This document shows positions 1-6,781 of a stretch of 12,556 nt of DNA, piece after piece (within the stretch, counting starts at the first letter, position 1; every line of letters starts with the position of its first letter). The position numbers and the translations under genes are program-made. The stretch is from JAXDLK01 sp034666665 (GTDB lineage: Bacteria; Desulfobacterota; Binatia; JACPRU01): assembly GCA_034666665.1 (NCBI GenBank), contig JAXDLK010000152.1, positions 1 to 12,556 of the forward strand, given 5' to 3'. The notes beneath the pieces are model-generated. The model ran no database searches, was not told the DNA's origin, and saw only the letters and a program-made list of their open reading frames with translations.

Positions 1-238
1 GCCGGAATCGGATGCCTTCCGCTTCGACACCGATGCGGATTTCTTCTCGTACCTTCGCGGGCGCTGCCCCGATCTCGCGACGCCGGACCTGACGCGCGCA
101 TCGTATCGGCCGTGGATTCCCACTCACGCGGACGAGAAAGTGTCCACGCTCGAGCCAGCGCCCGCGATGGCGAGCCGCTGGGAGGAGTCCGACTCCGGCG
201 GCATCCTTTCGCTCTTCTCCCGCATCTTCGCGCGCTGA
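1..238 (+). CDS. C-terminal end of an unidentified protein (partial, 5' end outside window)
   Basis: Reading frame 2 is open from the left edge to a TGA at 236-238 and gives about 78 residues. Its codons mostly end in G or C, as in the other genes here, and the peptide has normal composition: aromatic and acidic residues early, a serine/proline-rich stretch, then a short amphipathic helix-like end (GGILSLFSRIFAR). The competing frame 1 is also open but reads as arginine- and proline-rich shadow sequence before position 355, so frame 2 is the likelier gene. It has no start codon in view because the gene begins upstream. I do not recognise the family. The terminal amphipathic segment could be a membrane or partner contact, but that is inference. 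Confidence 0.6.
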   Translation, partial: PESDAFRFDTDADFFSYLRGRCPDLATPDLTRASYRPWIPTHADEKVSTLEPAPAMASRWEESDSGGILSLFSRIFAR

Positions 239-354
239 ACCTCGCCTTCCCGGCGGAGATTGCCGGCGCGCGCATCCTGCCCCCTGCGGGTTCACGCTAC
301 GTGGACCGCTCGGCATCGAATTCGCCCGCGGCCGTTGACGTCGAACGAACGGAA

Positions 355-1629
355 GTGTGCCGCCGACTCCTCACCGCCGCGTTGGTCCTCGCGGCATCGA
401 TCGCGGCTGCCGCCGAGCTCGCACCTTCGGGTGACGCCCCCGGGGTGACCGTCGTCGACGGCCGCGCCGCGCCCGCGCTCCGCGGCCTCGCGACGAGCTC
501 CCTCCGCATGTTCGCGCGCGTCTCGGGCCGTCTCCAGGCGATCCCCTTTCAGGTCGACGAGCGGGACGCACGCGAGAGATGGGTGGTCGACCTCGGGCCG
601 CACCCGAACAGCGACGAATCTCCCGGAGTCGTCGACGAGAACGACGCCCTGGTGTTCATGAACCGGGACCTCGGCGCGCGCGCAACTGCCGCTGCCCTGC
701 CGCGGGGCGGCCGGAGCTGGATCGAGATTCGCGTCGGCGCGGCGGACGCGCCGCTCGGCTGGGCCTACGCCGCGAGCTTCGATGCGAATACCCCGCTCGC
801 GACGCGGACCTACCAGCGCTACGAGCCGGAGCACGATCGGGTGTTCGCCGAGCGCTACGCCCTCGCGTTCGACGGGCCGCTGCCGAGCCACGTCGGCTTC
901 GTCGATGCGCTCGGAGGCACCGGCGAGAACCAGATCGACGCCGTGCGCGCGCAAGGCGAGGCTCGGATCCTCGGCGGGATGATCACCCTGTCGCGCACCG
1001 AACGCGACGTCCGTTCGGAGGTCCAGGCCTGGCGTCGAGGGCCGGTGCGGACCATTCGCCGCGGGCAGTACTGGATCCGGCTGCCGCTCGGCTTCAAGGC
1101 GAAGGGCAAAGTCGACCTGATCTTCTACCGCGATTTCGTCGAAGGCGCGGCGATCGTCAAGGTCAAGATCCCGCCGCGTCTGATCCCTGCGGACGGCGAC
1201 CTCACCGCGTATTTCGATTTCCGCGATCTCTCCGGCGCGCATCTGCTGGTGGACGGCGCCATGCGCGACGCGGTGGTGGACGGAGTTCTGTCACCCGCCG
1301 AGAAAGAGGTCGGCGAGCGCGAGGCGGACTGGGCGGCTCTCGTGCTACCCGGCGGCCGTTCGTTCCTGCTCGCCGTCCGCCGTGCGGGCGCGCTCGCGAA
1401 GCTCGACCAGCGACCCTACTTCCGTGATGGCGCCGGCGTCGGGCGCGACGGCCGGCCGAGCTTCGGCTTCGAGCTCTCGCACGCGAACCGGCTCGAAACC
1501 GGCCAGCACGCGCTCACGGTCACCGGCATGATCCTTCCAACGACGGACCCGGAACCGCTCAGGCGCGCGGCGTCGATCCTGCTGTCGCCGCCGGCCGTCG
1601 AAGTCGCCCCGATCGGCGACGCCCGCTGA
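355..1629 (+). CDS. Secreted or periplasmic protein of unknown function
   Basis: This encodes about 424 residues. I chose the GTG at 355 because the next residues form a clear signal peptide: two arginines, a hydrophobic core (LLTAALVLAASIAAA) and a small-residue cleavage region before ELAPSG. The frame stays open far upstream, but that part overlaps the preceding gene and reads as shadow; GTG 301 is the only other candidate after that gene's stop. The ribosome site is weak. The mature part contains IPFQVDERD near residue 63 and an acidic stretch ending DALVFMNRDLG near residues 98-108, then many alternating hydrophobic/charged segments that suggest a beta-rich fold. I have an impression of similar uncharacterised secreted proteins in deltaproteobacteria-like genomes, but cannot name a family. 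No catalytic motif, lipobox or membrane anchor is evident. It is probably exported and periplasmic. It lies 116 bp after the preceding gene and converges on the small gene at 1797-2135. Confidence 0.75.
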   Translation: MCRRLLTAALVLAASIAAAAELAPSGDAPGVTVVDGRAAPALRGLATSSLRMFARVSGRLQAIPFQVDERDARERWVVDLGPHPNSDESPGVVDENDALVFMNRDLGARATAAALPRGGRSWIEIRVGAADAPLGWAYAASFDANTPLATRTYQRYEPEHDRVFAERYALAFDGPLPSHVGFVDALGGTGENQIDAVRAQGEARILGGMITLSRTERDVRSEVQAWRRGPVRTIRRGQYWIRLPLGFKAKGKVDLIFYRDFVEGAAIVKVKIPPRLIPADGDLTAYFDFRDLSGAHLLVDGAMRDAVVDGVLSPAEKEVGEREADWAALVLPGGRSFLLAVRRAGALAKLDQRPYFRDGAGVGRDGRPSFGFELSHANRLETGQHALTVTGMILPTTDPEPLRRAASILLSPPAVEVAPIGDAR

Positions 1630-1636
1630 GCCGCGC

Positions 1637-1798
1637 AGTGTTCCGTCTCGCAAAGGGCTTCATACAGATCGTGGATGACCGCCGTCGCTGCCAAGGCGCG
1701 CCGACGACGAATATCGGGCAATATTCGGAGGAGGAGCAACGCTGGCAGCGGCAGCGAGGGCCGCGAGATGTGTGAAGCCCTTTGTGAGGCGGGTCACT
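1637..1798. repeat. 162-bp imperfect palindrome, potential long rod-shaped RNA hairpin
   Basis: Bases i and 3435-i pair almost throughout. On a plus-strand RNA the outer arm 1637-1666 pairs with 1769-1798 at 29 of 30 positions (25 Watson-Crick, 4 G-U). After a tandem G-A/A-G mismatch, 1669-1674 pairs with 1761-1766. After an internal loop and a one-base register shift, 1680-1693 pairs with 1743-1756 (13 of 14, one of them G-U). The tip is a 7-bp stem 1708-1714/1721-1727 with a six-base loop (CGGGCA), preceded by two more tandem G-A motifs. The element fills the gap between two convergent genes, starting 8 bases after one stop and containing the first two bases (1797-1798) of the other gene's stop triplet. 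No target-site duplication or T-run is visible. It may be a MITE- or REP-like repeat, a structured 3' UTR or RNA, or a bidirectional transcription barrier. Confidence 0.8.
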
Positions 1799-2135
1799 AG
1801 TTGGCGGCGGCGAGGGTGCTCGGCTCGTCGGCTTCCTCGAGCGGAAGCAGCACGATCGTGCCGGTCGGACGCTCGTCCGGGAACGTCAGCCGCACGATGC
1901 TGCGGATGTTTCGCTCGAGATCGCCGATCTGGTCCGCCGGTACGCCGCGATCGAGCACGCGGCCGAGGTAGACGTCGCCGTTCGATTCGACGGTCTCGAG
2001 ATGAGCGGGATCGCCCGCCTTGAAGGTCGGCCTTCCCGGCGCGGGCCCCTCCTCGAGCCGCCGGCGCATGCCGGGATCGAGCTTGAGCCCGATGAAGAGC
2101 TTTCCCTTCGCGATGACCTTCAGACGTGCGACCAC
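1797..2135 (-). CDS. Small protein of unknown function at the end of the gcv operon
   Basis: This encodes about 112 residues from GTG at 2135, with a weak GCGAG ribosome site just upstream. A TTG at 2174 would add 13 residues, but they look non-coding and lack a ribosome site. The product is soluble and mixed alpha/beta, opening with a short beta-like segment (LKVIAKGKLFIGLKLD), then an arginine/glutamate helix, then VYLGRVLDRG and ADQIGDLERNIRSIVRLTF, and ending in an acidic, alanine-rich tail. It has no signal peptide, membrane segment, cysteine pair or nucleotide-binding loop. It lies 63 bp behind gcvPB on the same strand, so co-transcription with the glycine cleavage genes is likely, but a functional link is inference. 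Its TAG stop (1797-1799) uses bases of the adjoining palindrome, so its C-terminus may have been reshaped if that element is an insertion. I do not recognise the family. Confidence 0.65.
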   Translation of the reverse strand: MVARLKVIAKGKLFIGLKLDPGMRRRLEEGPAPGRPTFKAGDPAHLETVESNGDVYLGRVLDRGVPADQIGDLERNIRSIVRLTFPDERPTGTIVLLPLEEADEPSTLAAAN

Positions 2136-2198
2136 GATCTCGCTATGAAAACACCCGGACGCGGTCGGAATCAAGTTCGCCGGACGGGCGGCGGCCGT

Positions 2199-3695
2199 TT
2201 ACGCGCTCTCGGAGCGCGGCCGCCAGCGGAGCACGGGGTGGCGAGCCGCTCGCACCTCGTCGAGTCGCGAGACCCGCGTCAGGTGCGGCGCCGCCTTGAG
2301 ACGCTCCGCATCCTCGCGAGCCTCCGCGACGATCGTGTGCATCGCGGCGATGAACTCGTCGAGCGTCTCGCGGCTCTCCGATTCCGTCGGCTCGATCATC
2401 ATCGCGCCGCTCACCACCAGCGGGAAGTAGATGGTCGGCGCGTAGAACCCGTAGTCGAGAAGACGCTTCGCGACGTCGAGCGTGCGCACCCCGAAGGGTT
2501 CGAGCCGCCGATCCGAGAACACGCACTCGTGGAGACACGGCTCCCGGTACGGAAGCTCGAAGGCATCCTCGAGGTGGTGCCGCAGGTAGTTCGCGTTGAG
2601 GATCGCCAGAGCGGTTGCCCGCTCGAGTCCGTCCCCGCCGAGCGCGAGGATGTAGGCGTACGCCCGCACGAGCATGCCGAAGTTGCCGAAGAACCCGTGC
2701 ACCCGACCGATCGACTTCGGCGCGGCGTCGCTCCGCGTCCAGGCGTGCTCGGTCCGAACCACGCGCGGCGTCGGCAGGTAATCCGCGAGATGCTGGCGGA
2801 CGCCGACGGGGCCCGCGCCGGGGCCGCCGCCCCCGTGCGGCGTCGAGAAGGTCTTGTGCAGGTTGAACTGGAGGACGTCGGCACCCATGTGGCCGGGCTT
2901 GGCGACGCCGAGGAGCGCGTTCAGGTTCGCTCCGTCGAGGTACACCTGCGCACCTTTGGCGTGAACGATCTCGGTGATGCGGACGATGTCCTTCTCGAAC
3001 AGTCCGAGCGTGTTCGGGTTCGTGATCATGATCGCCGCGACGCGCTCGTCGGCGAGCTTGGCGACCGCCGCCGGATCGATCATCCCTTCACGGCCGGAGG
3101 GCACGGGCACGACCTGATAGCCGCACAGCGCCGAGCTCGCCGGGTTCGTTCCGTGCGCGCTCTCGGGGATCAGCACGGTGCGGCGCGGATCCCCGCGTTC
3201 CGCATGATACGCCCGGATCATTTTCATGCCGGTGAGCTCGCCCTGCGCACCGGCGGCCGGCTGCAGGCTGATGGCGTCCATGCCGCTCACCTCCGCCAGC
3301 ATGCGCTCGAGCTCTGCCATCAGACCGAGCGCTCCCTGCGCGAACGCGTCGGGCACTGCCGGATGCAGGCGGGCAAAACCAGGAAGCCTCGCCACCTGCT
3401 CGTCCAGCACCGGGTTGTACTTCATCGTACACGAGCCCAGCGGATAGAAGTTCGTCGCGGCGCTGAAGTTCCACTGCGACAGGCGGAGGAAATGACGCAG
3501 CACCTCGGGCTCCGAGAGCTCCGGGAGCGACTCGAGATCGTCCCGGCAGAGCTCCGCGGGAACCGGCTCCACCTCGCGCTCGACTCGGTCGAGGGGCGGA
3601 ACGTCGATGCCGACGCGACCCGCGGAGCCTCGTTCGAACAGCAGCGGCTCCGCGAGCGAGATCCCTCGGTTCCGTTCAGGGCCGACGCCGCTCAC
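2199..3695 (-). CDS. gcvPB: Glycine dehydrogenase (decarboxylating) subunit 2, P-protein C-terminal half
   Basis: This is the PLP-binding subunit of a two-subunit glycine cleavage P-protein, which decarboxylates glycine and passes the aminomethyl group to the lipoyl arm of GcvH in the cytoplasm. It has about 498 residues, the usual size. Visible marks are the conserved early segment FYPLGSCTMKYNP near residues 83-95, the cofactor-contacting AHGTNPAS near 180-187, DGANLNA near 254-260, and the Schiff-base lysine in NLHKTFSTPHGGGGPG (K281). The GTG at 3695 is chosen because it overlaps the gcvPA stop as GTGA, a normal coupling arrangement that keeps PA and PB equimolar. An upstream extension to 3839 would run antisense-like through gcvPA and is rejected. 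The C-terminal LDEVRAARHPVLRW is typical of the family. Nothing is missing or broken. Confidence 0.96.
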   Translation of the reverse strand: MSGVGPERNRGISLAEPLLFERGSAGRVGIDVPPLDRVEREVEPVPAELCRDDLESLPELSEPEVLRHFLRLSQWNFSAATNFYPLGSCTMKYNPVLDEQVARLPGFARLHPAVPDAFAQGALGLMAELERMLAEVSGMDAISLQPAAGAQGELTGMKMIRAYHAERGDPRRTVLIPESAHGTNPASSALCGYQVVPVPSGREGMIDPAAVAKLADERVAAIMITNPNTLGLFEKDIVRITEIVHAKGAQVYLDGANLNALLGVAKPGHMGADVLQFNLHKTFSTPHGGGGPGAGPVGVRQHLADYLPTPRVVRTEHAWTRSDAAPKSIGRVHGFFGNFGMLVRAYAYILALGGDGLERATALAILNANYLRHHLEDAFELPYREPCLHECVFSDRRLEPFGVRTLDVAKRLLDYGFYAPTIYFPLVVSGAMMIEPTESESRETLDEFIAAMHTIVAEAREDAERLKAAPHLTRVSRLDEVRAARHPVLRWRPRSESA

Positions 3696-5035
3696 GGCCG
3701 CAGCGCCTCCACCAGGCGCTCGATGTCGGAGAGAGCGTGCACCTCCGTGACACAGAGGAGCAACGCGTCTTCGAGCTCCGGATAGGCATCGCCGAGCGGG
3801 ACGCCGGCGATCACGTCCACAGCGAGCGCCCGCTCCCACCGCCGGCGCGCGGCGGGGAGGCGGATCGCGAACTCGTTGAAGAACGGGGCCGCGAACACCG
3901 GCTGCGCGCCCGCGCCGTCACACAACCGCCGGAGCGCGTGACGCGCTCGACGGGCGTTCCGATCGGCGAGCGCGCGCAGCCCCGTGCGGCCGGCGAGCGC
4001 GAGGTAGACCGTCGCCGCGAGCGCGCACAAACCCTGGTTGGTGCAGATGTTCGACGTGGCCCGTTCACGCCGGATGTGCTGCTCGCGAGTCGCCAACGTG
4101 AGCACGAATCCGCGGCGGCCGCGATCGTCGATGGTCTCGCTGACGAGGCGTCCCGGCATGCTGCGGACGAAGCGCTCCCGGGTGGCGAAGAGACCGAGGT
4201 AGGGTCCACCGAAGGAAAGGCCGAGACCGAAGCTCTGCCCCTCCCCGACTGCGATGTCCGCACCAACGGCGCCGGGCTCCCGCAGGAGGCCGAGTGCCAT
4301 ACCCTCCGGCGTCACGGTGACGAGGAGCGCATCGGCGCCCCTGGCGCGCTCGCCGACGGCACGCAGATCCTCGATCACACCGAAGTAGCTGGGGTAACCG
4401 ACGACGATCGCCGCGACCGGGGCGCCGGCGAGCGCGCGGTCGAGAGCAGCGGAATCGACGCGGCCGTCAGGGCCGAACGACACGTCCTCGGCGACGAAGT
4501 CGCCGATGCCCTCGAGATACGTCCGCACCACCTGGCGATACGCGGGCGGCAGCGATGCGGCGAGCAGCACGCGACCCGCCTTTGGCCGCAGGCGGCGAGC
4601 CATCAGGACGGCCTCGGCCGTGGCGGAGGCGCCGTCGTACATGCTCGCGTTGGCCACCTCGAGCCCGAACAGCGCCGTCACCATCGTCTGGAACTCGAAG
4701 ATCGCCTGCAGCGTTCCCTGACTGACTTCCGGCTGGTACGGCGTGTACGCCGTCGCGAATTCGCTGCGCGAGATCACCGTGTCGACCGCAGCGGGGACGT
4801 GGTGCGGGTATGCACCCGCACCGGCGAAGCAAGTCTTCTCCAGCGGACGGTTCTCGGAGGCGAGCGCGGTCAAACGCTCGAGCACCTCCGGCTCGCTCCG
4901 CCCCGCTTCCAACTCGATCGCCGCACGGCGGCGGAGGTCCGCAGGCACGTGCGCGACGAGATCGCCCAGAGCTTCGTGACCGATCGAGCGGAGCATGCTC
5001 TGCACGTCGGCATCGGTGTGCGGCAGATAACGCAT
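3692..5035 (-). CDS. gcvPA: Glycine dehydrogenase (decarboxylating) subunit 1, P-protein N-terminal half
   Basis: This is the partner subunit that, with GcvPB, forms the glycine-decarboxylating P-protein. Its 447 residues match the family length. It opens with MRYLPHTDADVQSML, typical of the subunit, and carries the conserved block GAGAYPHHVPAAVD, then YTPYQPEVSQGTLQ and FEFQTMV, with MYDGASATAEA and later GPYLGLFATRE. The fold is that of a PLP-dependent transferase, but the lysine that binds the cofactor sits in the other subunit. Its own role is structural and in shaping the active site (established for the family). The ATG at 5035 has only a weak ribosome site and lies 29 bp after the gcvH stop, so reading may depend on gcvH translation. 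The stop overlaps the gcvPB start by four bases (GTGA). Confidence 0.96.
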   Translation of the reverse strand: MRYLPHTDADVQSMLRSIGHEALGDLVAHVPADLRRRAAIELEAGRSEPEVLERLTALASENRPLEKTCFAGAGAYPHHVPAAVDTVISRSEFATAYTPYQPEVSQGTLQAIFEFQTMVTALFGLEVANASMYDGASATAEAVLMARRLRPKAGRVLLAASLPPAYRQVVRTYLEGIGDFVAEDVSFGPDGRVDSAALDRALAGAPVAAIVVGYPSYFGVIEDLRAVGERARGADALLVTVTPEGMALGLLREPGAVGADIAVGEGQSFGLGLSFGGPYLGLFATRERFVRSMPGRLVSETIDDRGRRGFVLTLATREQHIRRERATSNICTNQGLCALAATVYLALAGRTGLRALADRNARRARHALRRLCDGAGAQPVFAAPFFNEFAIRLPAARRRWERALAVDVIAGVPLGDAYPELEDALLLCVTEVHALSDIERLVEALRP

Positions 5036-5064
5036 CGTGGCCGGTCGAGATCATGGCGCGGAGC

Positions 5065-5154
5065 CTACTCGTCCTCCTCCTCGGCCTCGTCGGCGGGTCC
5101 CTCGTCGTCGGCAGGATCGCCTTCTTCCTCGTCGTCCTCGCCTCCTCCGGCTTC
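5065..5154 (-). other. Sequence encoding the Asp/Glu-rich tail of GcvH
   Basis: On the minus strand this stretch is dominated by GAG, GAA, GAC and GAT codons with interspersed Gly, Ala and Pro, so the last 30 residues of GcvH carry about 19 negative charges and no aromatic or long hydrophobic residue. It is expected to be disordered. It is in frame with the domain and ends in a normal TAG. A repeat-like codon tract of this kind can expand or contract by slippage. Confidence 0.8.
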
Positions 5155-5532
5155 CTCCGCGATGTACTGCTTGTACTCGTCAGGCGACATCAGATCCTCG
5201 AGCTCCGCGGTATCCGTCATCTCGATGCGAATCATCCAACCGTCACCATAGGGATCGTTGTTCACCGTCTCGGGCGTCTCCGGCAGCTCCGCGTTCACCT
5301 CGACCACCTCGCCGCTCACCGGCGCGTAGAGCTCGTTCGAAGCCTTGACGGACTCGATGACACCGAACGCCTCGTCTTTCGTGACGCTGTCGCCTACCTT
5401 CGGCAGCTCCAGGAAAACCACCTCGCCGAGCTCGTGCTGCGCGAAATCGGTGACGCCGATGGTCGCTTCCTTGCCCTCGATCAGCGCCCACTCGTGCTCG
5501 CGCGTGTAGCGGAGTTTCTTCGGGAACTTCAT
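5065..5532 (-). CDS. gcvH: Glycine cleavage system H protein with an acidic C-terminal tail
   Basis: This is the lipoyl carrier that shuttles the aminomethyl intermediate between P-, T- and L-proteins. It has 155 residues. The canonical domain spans about 1-125: YTREHEW near 9-15, GVTDFAQHELGEVVFLELP near 26-44, and the lipoylation site ESVKASNELYAP with K63 as the modified lysine, followed by the usual VNNDPYGDGWMIRIE. Residues 126-155 are an extra tail in which about 19 of 30 residues are Asp or Glu; ordinary H proteins stop near 125-130. The ATG at 5532 has a strong AGGAGG site seven bases upstream, the best ribosome site in the operon, fitting the high level at which H protein is needed. 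It follows gcvT after 134 bp and precedes gcvPA by 29 bp. Confidence 0.96.
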   Translation of the reverse strand: MKFPKKLRYTREHEWALIEGKEATIGVTDFAQHELGEVVFLELPKVGDSVTKDEAFGVIESVKASNELYAPVSGEVVEVNAELPETPETVNNDPYGDGWMIRIEMTDTAELEDLMSPDEYKQYIAEEAGGGEDDEEEGDPADDEGPADEAEEEDE

Positions 5533-5557
5533 GGCTGATCCTCCTGCGGGGGAGTCG

Positions 5558-5572
5558 CGCCGCGTCGCGGCG
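5558..5572 (-). other. Small GC-rich inverted repeat in the gcvT-gcvH gap
   Basis: A perfect six-base stem (5558-5563 with 5567-5572) with a three-base loop lies upstream of the gcvH ribosome site, within the 134-bp gap between gcvT and gcvH. The same gap holds a TTGACT (5605-5600, minus strand), with a poor -10 candidate 17 bases on. An internal promoter or leader hairpin for gcvH is possible but weakly supported. No glycine riboswitch core is recognisable in this gap. Confidence 0.3.
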
Positions 5573-5666
5573 GCTCACAGTTCACGGTCACGGACGAAAA
5601 GTCAAAGTGGGTTCCGCGGCTCGCGGGGCTCTCGTTTCGACTCGAAAGCGACGGCCCCGGCCTCTC

Positions 5667-6773
5667 TCATTGCGGCGGAAAGAAAGGCGGTCGTACCACC
5701 CGCACTGCCTGCGATCGGCCCCGGATTTCGACCGCGAGCCGCGTTCCCGGACCGCCGCTCGCGGCCGGGACGTACCCGAGCGCGATGCCGCGGCCGAGCA
5801 TCGGCGACATCGTCCCGCTCGTGACCTCGCCGACCGTGATCCCGTCGTCGAGGATCGGATAGCCGTGCCTGGGAATCCCCGCCCCCTCCATCGTCAGCCC
5901 GACGAGCGACCGGCTGAGCCCATCACGCTTCTGGCGGAGGAGCGCATCGCGTCCGACGAAGTCCCCTTTGTCGAGCTTCACCACCCAGCCGAGTCCCGCC
6001 TCGAGCGGAGTCTTGGTCTCGTCGATGTCGTTGCCGTACAGGGCATAACCCTTTTCGAGCCGCAGCGTGTCGCGCGCTCCGAGACCTGCGGGAACCAAGC
6101 CGCAGGGCGCTCCGGCCTCGAGTAGAGCGTCCCAGAGACCCTCCGCACGGTGCCACCCGACGTAGAGCTCGAAGCCGTCTTCGCCGGTGTACCCGGTGCG
6201 CGAGACCAGCACGGGAATGCCCGCGACCGAGCCTTCTCGCGCGCGAAAACGCCGGAGCCGGTCGACCTCGAGCTCCGCGAGCGGACGGAGCACGTCGGCC
6301 GAGCGCGGCCCCTGGAGCGCGATCAACGCGAGCTCGTCGCTGCGGTCGACGACGTCGGCGCCGCGACGGTGCTCGCGGAGCCAGGCGACGTCCTTCCCGC
6401 GGTTCGAAGCGTTCACGCATACCAGCAGACGGTCGGCGGCGAGCCGCGTGACGATCACGTCGTCGACGATGCCGCCGGAAGGCAGGCAGAGGACGGTGTA
6501 GACGGCGTCGCCGTCGGCGAGCCGCGAGACGTCGTTGGTGGCAAGCCGCTGGCACGCCTCGATCGCTCCCGCACCCCGCAGCTCCACCTCGCCCATGTGG
6601 CTGACGTCGAACAACCCCGCCGCCGTACGCACCGCGCGGTGCTCTCCGAGGATGCCGGAGTACTGGACGGGCATCTCCCAGCCCGCGAACTCCACCATCC
6701 GCCCTCCGAGGCGCCGATGCGCGGCGTAGAGGGGCGTCCGCCGTACTCCGGCGGCGGCCGCTGTGGAATCCAC
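5667..6773 (-). CDS. gcvT: Glycine cleavage system aminomethyltransferase (T protein)
   Basis: This enzyme releases ammonia from the aminomethyl-lipoyl arm of GcvH and transfers the one-carbon unit to tetrahydrofolate, giving 5,10-methylene-THF. It has about 368 residues, the usual size. Marks are RTPLYAAH near 12-19, FAGWEMPVQY near 29-38, FDVSHMGE near 55-62, the catalytic acidic pair in GGIVDD (D104/D105), SRTGYTGEDGFELY, and GARDTLRLEKGYALYGNDI, followed by the C-terminal barrel domain with GTMSPMLGRGIALGYV. I chose GTG at 6773, eight bases after the folD stop, because it gives the normal length; the frame is open further upstream but that overlaps folD. The nearest valine codons around it are GTA and are not starts. 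Co-transcription with folD is near certain from the spacing. Confidence 0.96.
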   Translation of the reverse strand: MDSTAAAAGVRRTPLYAAHRRLGGRMVEFAGWEMPVQYSGILGEHRAVRTAAGLFDVSHMGEVELRGAGAIEACQRLATNDVSRLADGDAVYTVLCLPSGGIVDDVIVTRLAADRLLVCVNASNRGKDVAWLREHRRGADVVDRSDELALIALQGPRSADVLRPLAELEVDRLRRFRAREGSVAGIPVLVSRTGYTGEDGFELYVGWHRAEGLWDALLEAGAPCGLVPAGLGARDTLRLEKGYALYGNDIDETKTPLEAGLGWVVKLDKGDFVGRDALLRQKRDGLSRSLVGLTMEGAGIPRHGYPILDDGITVGEVTSGTMSPMLGRGIALGYVPAASGGPGTRLAVEIRGRSQAVRVVRPPFFPPQ

Positions 6774-6781
6774 TCGGCCCT

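Noticed and set aside
112..354. An N-terminal extension of the secreted protein to GTG 112
   Set aside because: It overlaps the C-terminal end of the preceding gene in another frame, reads as arginine-rich shadow and would bury the signal peptide.
1637..1798. A complete insertion sequence or simple intrinsic terminator
   Set aside because: There is no transposase frame and no visible target duplication, and neither side has a T-run. At 162 bp the structure is much longer than an ordinary terminator.
2001..3785. A 594-codon open frame on the plus strand opposite gcvPB
   Set aside because: It is the arginine- and histidine-rich reverse shadow of gcvPB, caused by high GC. The minus-strand gene has full family motifs and the plus frame has none.
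3737..5251. A 504-codon open frame on the plus strand opposite gcvPA and gcvH
   Set aside because: It runs across two recognised minus-strand genes, is low-complexity and charged, and ends in a serine-rich stretch that is just the reverse of the GcvH acidic tail codons.
5533..5666. Possible glycine riboswitch before gcvH (also considered at 7643-7767 before folD)
   Set aside because: I could not find the conserved core or paired aptamer arrangement in either gap. The stems present are short and unrelated. A covariance search would settle it.
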